The notes under the pieces: model-generated
Told to the model about the DNA's origin: nothing
The model's input: only the letters and a program-made list of their open reading frames with translations
Database searches by the model: none
Position numbers and translations under genes: made by a program
DNA from: Pseudomonas syringae
GTDB lineage: Bacteria; Pseudomonadota; Gammaproteobacteria; Pseudomonadales; Pseudomonadaceae
Assembly (NCBI RefSeq): GCF_021606685.1
Contig: NZ_WKCB01000001.1
Location: 124,001 to 188,000 of the forward strand
Reading direction: 5' to 3'
DNA length: 64,000 nt
Shown here: piece by piece, positions 15,505 to 23,748 of the stretch
Position numbering within the stretch: the stretch's first letter is position 1
How the letters are laid out: each line of letters starts with the position of its first letter

Positions 15505-17484
15505 CTAAGCGCCACGAAAATCTGCGGCATTCAGGCCAAACCGACCCATCTTGTTGTACAGCCCGCCCCGCGACACGTTCAGTTGCCGGGCGGCGAGGCG
15601 GATGTTGCCGCCGGTGCTTTTTAGTGCCGCGACGATGGCGTGCATTTCGTGGCTGCTCAGGTCTTGCACGGGCTGTGGCTCGTAGGAACGCAGCGGGGTG
15701 CGCAGCTTGGTTTCCAGTGGCAGGTCGGCGGCCTGGATCAGTTCGCCCATGGCCAGGTTGGTCGCCCGTTCGATGCTGTTTTCCAGCTCGCGCACATTGC
15801 CCGGCCACGCGTAGGCCGCCAGCAATTCCAGCGCGTCCGGGGTGAAACCCTGCACCGGTTTGCGCAGCGAACGCGCGCAGCGCTTCAGGAAGTGCCGCGC
15901 CAGCAGCGGGATGTCTTCGCGGCGCATGCGCAGTGGCGGCACGGTCAGGTTCAAAACGTTGAGCCGGTAGTAAAGGTCTTCGCGAAATGCGCCTTCGGCC
16001 ACCGCCTGGCTGAGGTTGCGGTGGGTGGCTGCGATGATGCGCACGTCCACCGGGCGTGAGTTTTTCGCGCCAACCCGGGTGATTTCGCCTTCCTGCAATA
16101 CGCGCAGCAAACTGACTTGAGCGTCGAAGGACATGTCGCCGATTTCATCGAGAAAGATCGTGCCGCCATCGGCCAGTTCGAACTTGCCTGCCGAGCCGCC
16201 ACGGGCCGAGCCGGTAAAGGCGCCCTCGACATGCCCGAACAGCTCGCTTTGCACCAGGTCCCGTGGGATCGCGCCGCAGTTGACCGCCACAAACGGGCCG
16301 TTGGAGCGGTCGCTGGCGTTATGGATAGCCTGGGCGAACAGCTCTTTGCCGGTGCCGCTTTCGCCGAGGATAAGAGTGGTGGATTCACTGCGACTGGCGA
16401 TGCGCCCCAAGTGCAGCGCGTCCTGAATCGCCCGCGATGAACCTTGAATCGTCTCGAAGGTGTAGCGCGCCTGGGTGCTGATAATGCGCCGGGTGATCTC
16501 CCTTATCCGGCGGTTCTCCCGCAGCGACACAATCACCCCGCCCTGCTCCAGCGGGCACACCGATACCAGGCAGGCGAGCTGGCTGCGGTCATGCAGGTGG
16601 AAGGTGCAATCGAGGTCACGCACAGGCTCCCCCAGCACGTCGCTCAACTCACTGCGGCCCAAGTGCTGGAAGGGACGGCCGAGCAGTTCCAGCCCCACCC
16701 CGAACAGCTGCCGGGCGTAGCGGTTGAGCGCTTTGATGCAGCCGCGCTCGTCCAGCACCACCAGGCCTTCGTTGAGCACTTCGAGCACGGTTTGCTGTTC
16801 TTCCAGCAGCGCTTGCAGGGCCATCTGCCGCGACACTGCGTCGGCAGCCGCCTGCACCGTGCCGAGGGTATGGAAGTGAAACCAGCCGGGCTCAGCGGTG
16901 AGGGTCAGCATGGCCAACGTATCGCCCTGGGCATTTTTGATCGGCGCGGCGGCGCAGTGCATGCGGCGCTGGCGCAGGCCCTGGGCAAAGTTCTCTTCGG
17001 CCAGCACATACACCAAGCGGTCTTCGGCCAGCGCCAGGCCGGTGCAGTTGGTGCCCTGCACCGACTCAAGCAGGCGGCTGCCGATGGGGGTGATGTCCAG
17101 CCCGCAAAAATACAGGGTGGTGCCGTCGGCATCGGTGAGGTTGATGTGCCCACGCGGGTTGTAGGCGAGCAAGCCATGCATGACCTGCGCCGCAGCGGCG
17201 ATCACCATGCGATGGCTGGCGAGGGTCGCCTCCAGGCGTTCAGGGCCGACTAAACGGTATTGGCTGTCGTTGGGATCGATCGCCGCATCGACACTGCGCC
17301 GCCACGACTCCCAGATCACCTGGCGTACCGCGGCCGGGCGCTCGACCTGCCCGGCCAGGCAAGCGCGCCAGGCCTGCTCCAACGCCGCCACAGGGCCCTC
17401 GTTGAGCGATGCCGGGCCAAGGGCCGTTAAGTAGTCGAGGTCTTGTACGCTGAACGCCAGGCTCATCATGCTTTCCATGTTCAT
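15505..17484 (-). CDS. sigma54-dependent enhancer-binding regulator (GAF-PAS-AAA+-Fis)
   Basis: A 659-residue AcoR-like activator. The N-terminal sensor has a GAF-like part (about 90-210) and a PAS-like part (about 225-310). The AAA+ domain has Walker A GESGTGKE at 374-381, the sigma54-contacting GAFTGS loop at 421-426 and Walker B FLDEIGD. A Fis-type helix-turn-helix lies at the C-terminus (GGNIRLAARQLNVSRGGLYNKM). It activates RNA polymerase-sigma54 in response to a small ligand. It is divergent from the Gfo/Idh operon, which has a textbook -24/-12 promoter, and so is its obvious activator. Confidence 0.93.
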   Translation of the reverse strand: MNMESMMSLAFSVQDLDYLTALGPASLNEGPVAALEQAWRACLAGQVERPAAVRQVIWESWRRSVDAAIDPNDSQYRLVGPERLEATLASHRMVIAAAAQVMHGLLAYNPRGHINLTDADGTTLYFCGLDITPIGSRLLESVQGTNCTGLALAEDRLVYVLAEENFAQGLRQRRMHCAAAPIKNAQGDTLAMLTLTAEPGWFHFHTLGTVQAAADAVSRQMALQALLEEQQTVLEVLNEGLVVLDERGCIKALNRYARQLFGVGLELLGRPFQHLGRSELSDVLGEPVRDLDCTFHLHDRSQLACLVSVCPLEQGGVIVSLRENRRIREITRRIISTQARYTFETIQGSSRAIQDALHLGRIASRSESTTLILGESGTGKELFAQAIHNASDRSNGPFVAVNCGAIPRDLVQSELFGHVEGAFTGSARGGSAGKFELADGGTIFLDEIGDMSFDAQVSLLRVLQEGEITRVGAKNSRPVDVRIIAATHRNLSQAVAEGAFREDLYYRLNVLNLTVPPLRMRREDIPLLARHFLKRCARSLRKPVQGFTPDALELLAAYAWPGNVRELENSIERATNLAMGELIQAADLPLETKLRTPLRSYEPQPVQDLSSHEMHAIVAALKSTGGNIRLAARQLNVSRGGLYNKMGRFGLNAADFRGA

Positions 17485-17490
17485 GTTTTT

Positions 17491-17528
17491 GACATGTCAT
17501 TATAGGCATGTCATCCAAATGAACATGT
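17491..17528. promoter_or_regulatory. candidate upstream activating sequence
   Basis: CATGTCAT occurs at 17493-17500 and 17507-17514, and a shorter CATGT at 17524-17528. These lie about 50-85 bp upstream of the sigma54 promoter, where the divergent enhancer-binding protein would be expected to bind. Confidence 0.5.
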
Positions 17529-17575
17529 TTTGTTTATTTATTTTTATAAGTCGTTACTTATCAGTCAGTTAGGAA

Positions 17576-17592
17576 TTGGCACAGCCCTTGCT
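17576..17592 (+). promoter_or_regulatory. sigma54 (-24/-12) promoter
   Basis: TTGGCAC-AGCCC-TTGCT matches the consensus TGGCAC-N5-TTGC exactly, 58 bp before the start of the Gfo/Idh gene and next to a divergent sigma54 activator gene. Confidence 0.88.
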
Positions 17593-17627
17593 CTGCTGCT
17601 CTTGCCCGTCAGGACTGTCCTGGGGCC

Positions 17628-17635
17628 AACAATAA
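17628..17635 (+). promoter_or_regulatory. AAnAAnAA motif before the Gfo/Idh gene
   Basis: AACAATAA just upstream of the AAGGGG ribosome-binding site of the dehydrogenase gene; a possible Hfq/Crc target. Confidence 0.45.
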
Positions 17636-17649
17636 GAAGGGGACATTGC

Positions 17650-18654
17650 ATGAGCACACAGAACATCCGCCTGGGTTTGATCGGTGCTGGCCGCATGGGC
17701 AGCTTCCACGGCCTGACCGCCGCCCGGCATATTCCCGGTGCCTGCCTGGCCGCCATCGCCGACCCTACGCCCGGCCAAGCCGCGCGCCTGGCGGCGGAAC
17801 TGGGGGTAGACAAGGTCTACACCGACCCACAGCAATTGCTCGATGACCCGGACATCGACGGCGTACTCATCGCCGCTCCCGCCCGCAGCCACGCCGAACT
17901 GGTGATCAGCGCCGCCCGCGCCGGCAAGGGGGTGTTCTGCGAAAAGCCCATGGCGATCACCCTCGATGAAGCCGACCGCGCGATAGCCGCCGCTGCCAAC
18001 GCCCGGGTGCCGCTGCAAGTCGGCTTCAACCGGCGCTTCGCCAAGAGCTTCCGTACCGCCCACCTCGACGTGGTGGCCGGGCGTATCGGCACCCCGCAAC
18101 TGCTGCGCTCGCTGACCCGCGACCCGGCCCTGAACAACCCGGCCAACTCACCGCAATGGGTGATCTTCCTGGAAACCCTGATCCACGACTTCGACACGTT
18201 GCGCTACCTCAACCCCGGCGCCGAGGCGGTACAGGTTTACGTGATGGCCGACGCGCTGATCGCGCCGGAATACAAGAGCAAAGGCTTTCTCGACACCGCC
18301 GTGGTGACGATCCGCTTCGACAACGGCGCGATTGCCACCGCCGAAGCCAACTTCCAGGCCGTGTATGGCTACGACGTGCGCGGCGAAGTGTTCGGCAGCG
18401 CCGGCATGCTGAGCATGGGCAGCCTCAATGATTCGGACCTGGTGCGCTACCTGGCCGAGGGTATCCAGGCCGACACCCAGCGCCTGGACACCGACCTGCT
18501 GCGCGACGCCTACATCGCTGAACTCAACCACTTTGCCGACTGCCTGCGCACCGGCGCCAAGCCCCTGGCCAGCGGCGAAGATGCCCGTGCGGCCCTGGCG
18601 ATTGCCCGCGCGTGCATCACCTCGTTCGAAACCGGCAAGGCGGTGGCCGTATGA
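17650..18654 (+). CDS. Gfo/Idh/MocA family oxidoreductase (inositol 2-dehydrogenase-like)
   Basis: A 334-residue NAD(P)-dependent dehydrogenase. The Rossmann motif GLIGAGRMGSFHG is at residues 8-20 and the family EKP motif is in CEKPMAITLDEAD near 100. The C-terminal domain has the conserved HDFDTLRYL strand. It is closest in feel to myo-inositol 2-dehydrogenase (IolG), which oxidises a ring hydroxyl to a ketone, but other cyclitol or keto-sugar substrates are possible. ATG 17650 follows AAGGGG; a 40-codon upstream extension contains the promoter and was rejected. First gene of the sigma54-controlled operon. Confidence 0.85.
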   Translation: MSTQNIRLGLIGAGRMGSFHGLTAARHIPGACLAAIADPTPGQAARLAAELGVDKVYTDPQQLLDDPDIDGVLIAAPARSHAELVISAARAGKGVFCEKPMAITLDEADRAIAAAANARVPLQVGFNRRFAKSFRTAHLDVVAGRIGTPQLLRSLTRDPALNNPANSPQWVIFLETLIHDFDTLRYLNPGAEAVQVYVMADALIAPEYKSKGFLDTAVVTIRFDNGAIATAEANFQAVYGYDVRGEVFGSAGMLSMGSLNDSDLVRYLAEGIQADTQRLDTDLLRDAYIAELNHFADCLRTGAKPLASGEDARAALAIARACITSFETGKAVAV

Positions 18655-19430
18655 GCCCGTTCAAACTGGCGATCAGCGCCGAGATGGTGTTTCTCGAGCT
18701 GCCGTTTATCGAGCGCGTCAAACGCATTCACGCCCTGGGCTTCAGCGCCGAAATCTGGAATTGGACAGACAAGGACATCAGCGCCCTGGCCGCCACCGGT
18801 GCCGACTTCACCTCGATGACCGGCTACATCAGCGGCACCCTCACCGACCCCGACGGCATCCGCCAATTGCTCGACAGCGCCCGCGAGTCCCTGGGCGTTG
18901 CCGAGCACTTGAACTGCCCGAGCCTCAACCTGCACGGCACCGGCCTCGGCGAAGGCGGCCTGCCGGTGCAACCGGTCGGCCAGAGCACCGGGCGCATGTG
19001 GCTGAGCGCGTGCAAGACCCTGGAAAAAATTGCGCGCCTGGGGGAAGACGCCGGCCGCGTCTTCCTGCTGGAAAACCTCAATACCGAGGTCGACCACCCA
19101 GGCGTTCCGTTCGCCCGCGCCGACGACACCCTGGCGTTGATCGAAGCCGTGGGCAGCGCGCATTTGAAGATGAACCTGGACCTGTACCACGCGCAGATCG
19201 GCGAAGGCAATTTGATCGAATTGATCCAGCGCGCCGGCAGCGCCATTGGCGAGATCCAGGTGGCCGACGTGCCTGGGCGCAAGGAACCCGGCACCGGCGA
19301 AATCCACTACCCGGCCATTGCCAGGGCCTTGCACGCCATGGGCTACAACGGCGTGGTCGGCCTCGAAGGCTGGGCCAGCGGCGACAGCGAATTGGCCCTG
19401 GAGCGTTTTCGCCAAGCCTTCACCCTATAA
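18651..19430 (+). CDS. hydroxypyruvate isomerase-like TIM-barrel protein
   Basis: A 259-residue barrel of the Hyi/xylose-isomerase-like superfamily. Likely metal ligands are in FLLENLNTEVDHPG (Glu), LDLYHAQIGEGN (Asp, His), IQVADVPGRKEPGTGEIHYP (the hallmark Hyi signature) and GLEGWA (Glu). Hyi interconverts hydroxypyruvate and tartronate semialdehyde; relatives isomerise keto-inositols and 3-keto sugars. It overlaps the Gfo/Idh gene by four bases (ATGA) and so probably acts on the ketone formed by that dehydrogenase. An ATG 39 bp upstream is in frame, but the overlap start is preferred. Confidence 0.82.
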   Translation: MSPFKLAISAEMVFLELPFIERVKRIHALGFSAEIWNWTDKDISALAATGADFTSMTGYISGTLTDPDGIRQLLDSARESLGVAEHLNCPSLNLHGTGLGEGGLPVQPVGQSTGRMWLSACKTLEKIARLGEDAGRVFLLENLNTEVDHPGVPFARADDTLALIEAVGSAHLKMNLDLYHAQIGEGNLIELIQRAGSAIGEIQVADVPGRKEPGTGEIHYPAIARALHAMGYNGVVGLEGWASGDSELALERFRQAFTL

Positions 19431-19436
19431 CAATAA
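19429..19436 (+). promoter_or_regulatory. AAnAAnAA motif before the sugar-binding protein gene
   Basis: AACAATAA overlaps the stop codon of the isomerase gene and abuts the AGGGAA ribosome-binding site of the next gene. Candidate Hfq/Crc site. Confidence 0.45.
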
Positions 19437-19450
19437 AGGGAAACACCCTC

Positions 19451-20377
19451 ATGCATCGCCACTCATTGATAGTCGCTGCTTTTTTACTGCTGTTCAGCCA
19501 ATGGACCTTCGCTGCGTATCGCATCGGCGTGAGCATCGCGCGGGTCGACGATAACTTCATGACCTACGTGCGCACCGGCCTCGACGCCGCCGCCAAGCAA
19601 CACGACGTGCAGATCCAGTTCGAAGACGCCCAGGGTGACGTGGTGCGCCAGCTCAACCAGGTCGAAGGGTTTCTCAACCAGAAGGTCGACGCGGTGATCG
19701 TATTGCCGGTGGACACCTCCGCCACCGCCAACATGACCCGCGCGGCCGTCGCCAGCAAAATCCCGCTGGTGTACGTCAACCGTCACCCGGACGAGCGCAC
19801 CCTGCCCAAGGGCGTGGTCACTGTGGCGTCCAACGACATCGAGGCCGGGCAATTGCAGATGCGCTACCTCGCGGAAAAACTCGGCGGCAAAGGCAACGTG
19901 GCGATCATCATGGGCGACCTTGCGCAGAACGCCACCCATGACCGTACCGAGGGCGCCAAGCAGGTGCTCAAGGATTTTCCGGGGATCAAGATCGTCGAGC
20001 AGCAAAGTGCTGAATGGCAGCGCAGCAAGGGCATGGACCTGACCAGCAACTGGCTGCTGGCGGGCACCCAGTTTGATGCCATCGTGGCCAACAACGACGA
20101 AATGGCGATTGGCGCAGCCATGGCGCTGCAGCAATCGGGCAAGGCCAAGGGTGAGGTGGCGATTGTCGGCATCGACGGCTTGCCGGATGGCCTGGCGGCG
20201 ATCAAGCGGGGGTTGCTCACCGCGTCAGTGTTTCAAGACCCCAAGGCCCAGGCTGCGCAGGCAGTGCAGGCGGCGGTCAAGATGATCAAGGGCGAGCCAA
20301 TCGAATCGGAAGTGTGGGTGCCGTTTGAGTTGATCAAGCCGGAGCAAGTGGCAAGCTTCGAGCAACGCTATAAATAG
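19451..20377 (+). CDS. sugar ABC transporter substrate-binding protein (type I PBP), orphan
   Basis: A 308-residue periplasmic protein. The signal peptide is MHRHSLIVAAFLLLFSQWTFA; the mature part starts AYRIGVSIARVDDNFMTYVRTGLDAAAKQ and has the ribose/inositol-binding fold (VDAVIVLPVDTSATANMT, IVGIDGLPDGLAAIKRGLLTASV). It follows the isomerase gene by 20 bp and belongs to the sigma54 operon. No ATPase or permease gene follows; a REPIN and the convergent yghU come next. It may load a transporter encoded elsewhere or serve chemotaxis. The 342-codon frame upstream of this ATG is a shadow of the two preceding genes. Confidence 0.87.
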   Translation: MHRHSLIVAAFLLLFSQWTFAAYRIGVSIARVDDNFMTYVRTGLDAAAKQHDVQIQFEDAQGDVVRQLNQVEGFLNQKVDAVIVLPVDTSATANMTRAAVASKIPLVYVNRHPDERTLPKGVVTVASNDIEAGQLQMRYLAEKLGGKGNVAIIMGDLAQNATHDRTEGAKQVLKDFPGIKIVEQQSAEWQRSKGMDLTSNWLLAGTQFDAIVANNDEMAIGAAMALQQSGKAKGEVAIVGIDGLPDGLAAIKRGLLTASVFQDPKAQAAQAVQAAVKMIKGEPIESEVWVPFELIKPEQVASFEQRYK

Positions 20378-20393
20378 AGTGGACGCGGATAAA

Positions 20394-20482
20394 TGTGGGA
20401 GGGGGCTTGCTCCCGATGGCTGTGTGTCAGCCAATAGTGTTTTGACTGATACACCGCCATCGGGAGCAAGCCCCCTCCCACA
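20394..20482. repeat. REPIN-like element, 89 bp
   Basis: TGTGGGAGGGGGCTTGCTCC at one end, complementary GGAGCAAGCCCCCTCCCACA at the other, variable centre between. Lies between the convergent sugar-binding protein and yghU genes. Confidence 0.92.
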
Positions 20483-20494
20483 CTGTGACCGAGG

Positions 20495-21331
20495 TCAGTC
20501 CAAATCGGTGGAGCTGTGCCGCTCTGCCAGCTGCTCTTCAGCAGCGCCGGACACCCGGTTCACCCGCCGCCCCCGCTGCACCGCCGGCCGCGCTTCAATC
20601 GCCTCAGCCCAACGCAGCACATGCTTGTACTCGTGCACCGACAGAAACTGCGCCGAGTCACCGTACAAGCGACCTTTGACCAAGCCCCCGTACCAAGGCC
20701 AGATCGCGATATCGGCAATGGTGTATTCATCCCCGGCAATGTACTCGCTCACCGCCAGACGCTGATCCAGCACATCCAACTGGCGCTTGGTTTCCATGGC
20801 AAACCGGTTGATCGGGTACTCCATCTTGCTCGGTGCATAGGCGTAGAAGTGCCCGAAGCCACCGCCCAGGTAGGGCGCGCTGCCCATCTGCCAGAACAGC
20901 CACGACAGGCACTCGGCGCGGGCCGCAGGCTCTGTGGGGAAGAAGGCGCCGAACTTCTCGGCCAGGTACTGCAGGATCGCACCTGATTCGAAGATACGAA
21001 TCGGCGTGGCGCCGCTGTGGTCCATCAACGCCGGAATTTTCGAGTTCGGGTTGACCGCGACGAAGCCGCTGCCGAACTGGTCGCCGTCGCCGATCTTGAT
21101 CAGCCACGCATCGTATTCCGCACCGGTGTGCCCCAGGGCCAGCAGTTCTTCCAGCAGGATCGTGACCTTTTGCCCATTGGGCGTGGCCAGGGAATACAGC
21201 TGCAGCGGGTGCTTGCCCACCGGCAATGGCTTGTCGTGGGTCGCGCCGGCGATGGGCCGGTTGATGCTGGCGAAGGTGCCGCCACTTTCGGTGTCCCAGG
21301 TCCAGACTTTTGGGGGTACGTAGTCGGTCAT
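20495..21331 (-). CDS. yghU: glutathione-dependent disulfide-bond oxidoreductase, YghU-type GST
   Basis: A 278-residue Nu-class glutathione transferase. The long N-terminal extension YVPPKVWTWDTESGGTFASINRPIAGATHDK, the thioredoxin-fold ending in VTILLEELLALG and the NPNSKIPAL cis-proline loop match E. coli YghU/YfcG, which reduce disulfides with two glutathiones and have organic peroxide activity. Start ATG 21331 is fixed by this conserved N-terminus; a longer upstream frame reads through the MFS gene tail. It is 44 bp downstream of the MFS gene on the same strand. Confidence 0.9.
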   Translation of the reverse strand: MTDYVPPKVWTWDTESGGTFASINRPIAGATHDKPLPVGKHPLQLYSLATPNGQKVTILLEELLALGHTGAEYDAWLIKIGDGDQFGSGFVAVNPNSKIPALMDHSGATPIRIFESGAILQYLAEKFGAFFPTEPAARAECLSWLFWQMGSAPYLGGGFGHFYAYAPSKMEYPINRFAMETKRQLDVLDQRLAVSEYIAGDEYTIADIAIWPWYGGLVKGRLYGDSAQFLSVHEYKHVLRWAEAIEARPAVQRGRRVNRVSGAAEEQLAERHSSTDLD

Positions 21332-21375
21332 GCTTACTGCTCCATAGGCGCTTGCGATCAACGAAGCGCTCCAGA

Positions 21376-22578
21376 CTAAACCAAAGGTGTCTGCCGTGGC
21401 ACCTGCACCCGCCATGCGATCAAGCAGGCGGCCAACAGCATCAACACCCCGCCGGCGACAAATACACCGCTGATCCCGCTGAGGCTGAACATCGCTCCGC
21501 CCCCCGCCGCACCCGCCGCAATCGCCGACTGCACCGAGGCTACCACCATGCCACCGGCGCTCTCGGCCTGATCCGGCACGGCACGGGCCACCCAGTTCGA
21601 CCACGCCACGGGCACGCCGCCGAATGCCATGCCCCACAGCGCAAGCAGCGCCGCCTGCCCCGGCAGCGACGCCGGCAGCAGCACCAGGGCCAGCGCCGCA
21701 ATGCCCACCACCACCGGCATCAACACCAGCGTTGCACGCGGGTGGCGCACCAGCAGCCCACCGGCCAGCAGCGTGCCGGCAAAATTCGCCGCGCCGAACC
21801 CCAGCAGCATCAGCGCCAGCCCTTGAGTGCCGATGCCTGTGGTGCTTTCCAGAAACGGTCGAATATAGGTAAACAGTGCGAAGTGCGCGGTGTGTACCAG
21901 CACACAGCCGAACATGCCCATGGCGATGCCCGGGCGCAACAGCACGTCCAGCACGGTGCGCAAGCGTGTGCTTGCGAGCGCAGGCAGGCGCGGCAGCGTG
22001 AGCAGTTGAAAGGCCAAGGTCACCACGCCCACGGCGGCGGCCGCAAAAAATGCGCTGCGCCAGCCGTACACGCCGCCAAGGTAGCTGCCCAGCGGCACCG
22101 CGACGACGGTCCCCACGGCAATCCCGCTGAAAATGATCGACAACGCCCGTGGCAGCAGCGCGGGCGGCACCAGGCGCATCGCCACGGCCGCCGCCATGCT
22201 CCAGAAACCGCCGAGGGCGATGCCCAACAGGATGCGCATCAACAGCAACACGGTCAGGCTGGCCGAGAACGCCACCAGCAGGTTGGAAGCAATCATCAGC
22301 GTGGAAAACCCCAGCAGCACCACGCGCCGATCAATCCCCCGCGTCAAGCCCGGCACCAGCAACCCGGCGAATAGCGCAACCACCGCCGTGACCGTCACCG
22401 CCTGCCCGGCCAACGCCTGCGAGACGCCAAGGTCCAGCGCCATCGGCGTCAACAGGCTGGCCGGCAGGTATTCGGCAGTCAACAGCCCGAACACCCCCAT
22501 AGCCAGGGAGAACACCGCCATCCAGGCCGGGGTTGTGGGCGCCACCCTGGCGTCGGCAGGGGCTGCATAATCATTCAT
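21376..22578 (-). CDS. MFS transporter (drug/sugar efflux, DHA1-type)
   Basis: A 400-residue major-facilitator protein with twelve predicted spans. SLAMGVFGLLTAEYLPASLLTPMALDLGVSQALAGQAVT and RGIDRRVVLLG match the DHA1 efflux branch (AraJ/YdhP/arabinose-efflux-like permeases). It is expected to export small organic compounds by proton antiport; the substrate is unknown. ATG 22578 is preferred; an adjacent GTG (22581) is better spaced from GAGGA and would add one residue. It is divergent from an AraC-type regulator 61 bp away, its probable controller. Confidence 0.82.
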   Translation of the reverse strand: MNDYAAPADARVAPTTPAWMAVFSLAMGVFGLLTAEYLPASLLTPMALDLGVSQALAGQAVTVTAVVALFAGLLVPGLTRGIDRRVVLLGFSTLMIASNLLVAFSASLTVLLLMRILLGIALGGFWSMAAAVAMRLVPPALLPRALSIIFSGIAVGTVVAVPLGSYLGGVYGWRSAFFAAAAVGVVTLAFQLLTLPRLPALASTRLRTVLDVLLRPGIAMGMFGCVLVHTAHFALFTYIRPFLESTTGIGTQGLALMLLGFGAANFAGTLLAGGLLVRHPRATLVLMPVVVGIAALALVLLPASLPGQAALLALWGMAFGGVPVAWSNWVARAVPDQAESAGGMVVASVQSAIAAGAAGGGAMFSLSGISGVFVAGGVLMLLAACLIAWRVQVPRQTPLV

Positions 22579-22639
22579 CACAAAACATCCTCAGGAAATG
22601 AGCGAGCCGCTAGTCTAGGTTCGCCCCTTGGGATGATCT

Positions 22640-23635
22640 ATGATGCAAACCCTTGAGTTTTTGATCGAAACCCCGAACATGAGTGCATCTGACGCGTTTA
22701 CCGTCTCCTCCGACCTCATCAATGAATTGCTGCAGGGCATGCGTCTGCGCGGTGTGCAGTACCGCCGCATCGAGGCCGGGCCGGTGTTTGGCGTCAGTTT
22801 TGAGGCCAGGCCCGGCCACGCCTACTTTCACTTCCTGGCTGCCGGTTGCGCCACGCTGCGACTCGACGACGGCAGCCTCTATGAGCTGTCGGCCGGCAAT
22901 GCGGTGTTCATCTCCCACGGCGGCGCCCACGGATTGCTGTCGAGCCCGGACGTGACGCAACGCGATATCTGTAGCTTCGAGGCGACCACCCTGGGTGACG
23001 CGGTATGTGCAGTAAAAGCCAGCACCGAGGGCTCACCTGGCACCCTGCTCTTCAGCGCTTGCATGGAGTTTGAACTGGGCAGCATCCAGGGGCTCGGCCG
23101 CCTGATGCCGGCGATGATGCTGATTGACGCGCGGGGCCAGCGTTACCCAGGGTTGATGCCGATCCTGGCGACCATGGAGCGCGAAGTCAGCAGCGCGCGT
23201 ATCGGCTACGCCGGTATCCTCGCGCGCCTGGCGGATGTGGTGGCGGCGATGATTGTGCGCGGCTGGGTCGAATGCGCCTGCGGCAATGCATCGGGGCTGG
23301 TGGCCGCGTTGCGCGACCCACGCCTGGCTGGCGCCCTCCTCGCCTTGCACCAGCAACCGGGGCGTGACTGGAGCGTGGCCGAGCTGGCGGCGCAAGGGCA
23401 TACCTCACGCTCGGTGTTCGCCGACCGCTTCCAGGCCACCCTCGGCGTGCCGCCACTGCGTTACGCCACCGAACTGCGGATGCGCCTGGCCAGCCAGTGG
23501 CTGACCCTGGAGCGCTTGCCGATCGAAGAAGTCGCGCAACGCCTCGGCTACACCTCACAAGCCGCGTTCAGTCGCGCCTTCAAGCGCATCACCGGGCAAC
23601 CGCCAGGGGCGAGCCGTGCCAGGAGCCCGGCATGA
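22640..23635 (+). CDS. AraC family transcriptional regulator with cupin domain
   Basis: A 331-residue regulator: N-terminal cupin_6-type domain (residues 20-200, FHFLAAGCATLRLDDG, VFISHGGAHGLLS) and C-terminal AraC double helix-turn-helix (about 230-325, WSVAELAAQGHTSRSVFADRFQATLG...). Family members usually control a neighbouring efflux or reductase gene; the divergent MFS transporter is the likely target. The start is uncertain: ATG 22640 is used, and ATG 22679 (MSASDAF...) would give 318 residues. The frame stays open after the TGA for 23 more codons with a protein-like end. Confidence 0.84.
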   Translation: MMQTLEFLIETPNMSASDAFTVSSDLINELLQGMRLRGVQYRRIEAGPVFGVSFEARPGHAYFHFLAAGCATLRLDDGSLYELSAGNAVFISHGGAHGLLSSPDVTQRDICSFEATTLGDAVCAVKASTEGSPGTLLFSACMEFELGSIQGLGRLMPAMMLIDARGQRYPGLMPILATMEREVSSARIGYAGILARLADVVAAMIVRGWVECACGNASGLVAALRDPRLAGALLALHQQPGRDWSVAELAAQGHTSRSVFADRFQATLGVPPLRYATELRMRLASQWLTLERLPIEEVAQRLGYTSQAAFSRAFKRITGQPPGASRARSPA

Positions 23636-23748
23636 GCAAGCCTGGCGTTCAGCCTGGAGCAGTGGGTGGACGCGTATCGGCAATTGCGCTGGGCGACTGA
23701 GTGCCCTTAATCTCTTGGGCCCAACACCCTGAGAGCGATGGAGGCTTC

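Noticed and set aside
16117-17253. Long plus-strand frames over the sigma54 regulator
   Set aside because: The minus-strand gene has all AAA+ and Fis motifs in order; the plus-strand frames have none.
18428-19450. A 341-codon extension in frame with the sugar-binding protein
   Set aside because: It covers the ends of two real genes in another frame and is Arg/Pro-rich noise. The signal peptide at 19451 fixes the true start.
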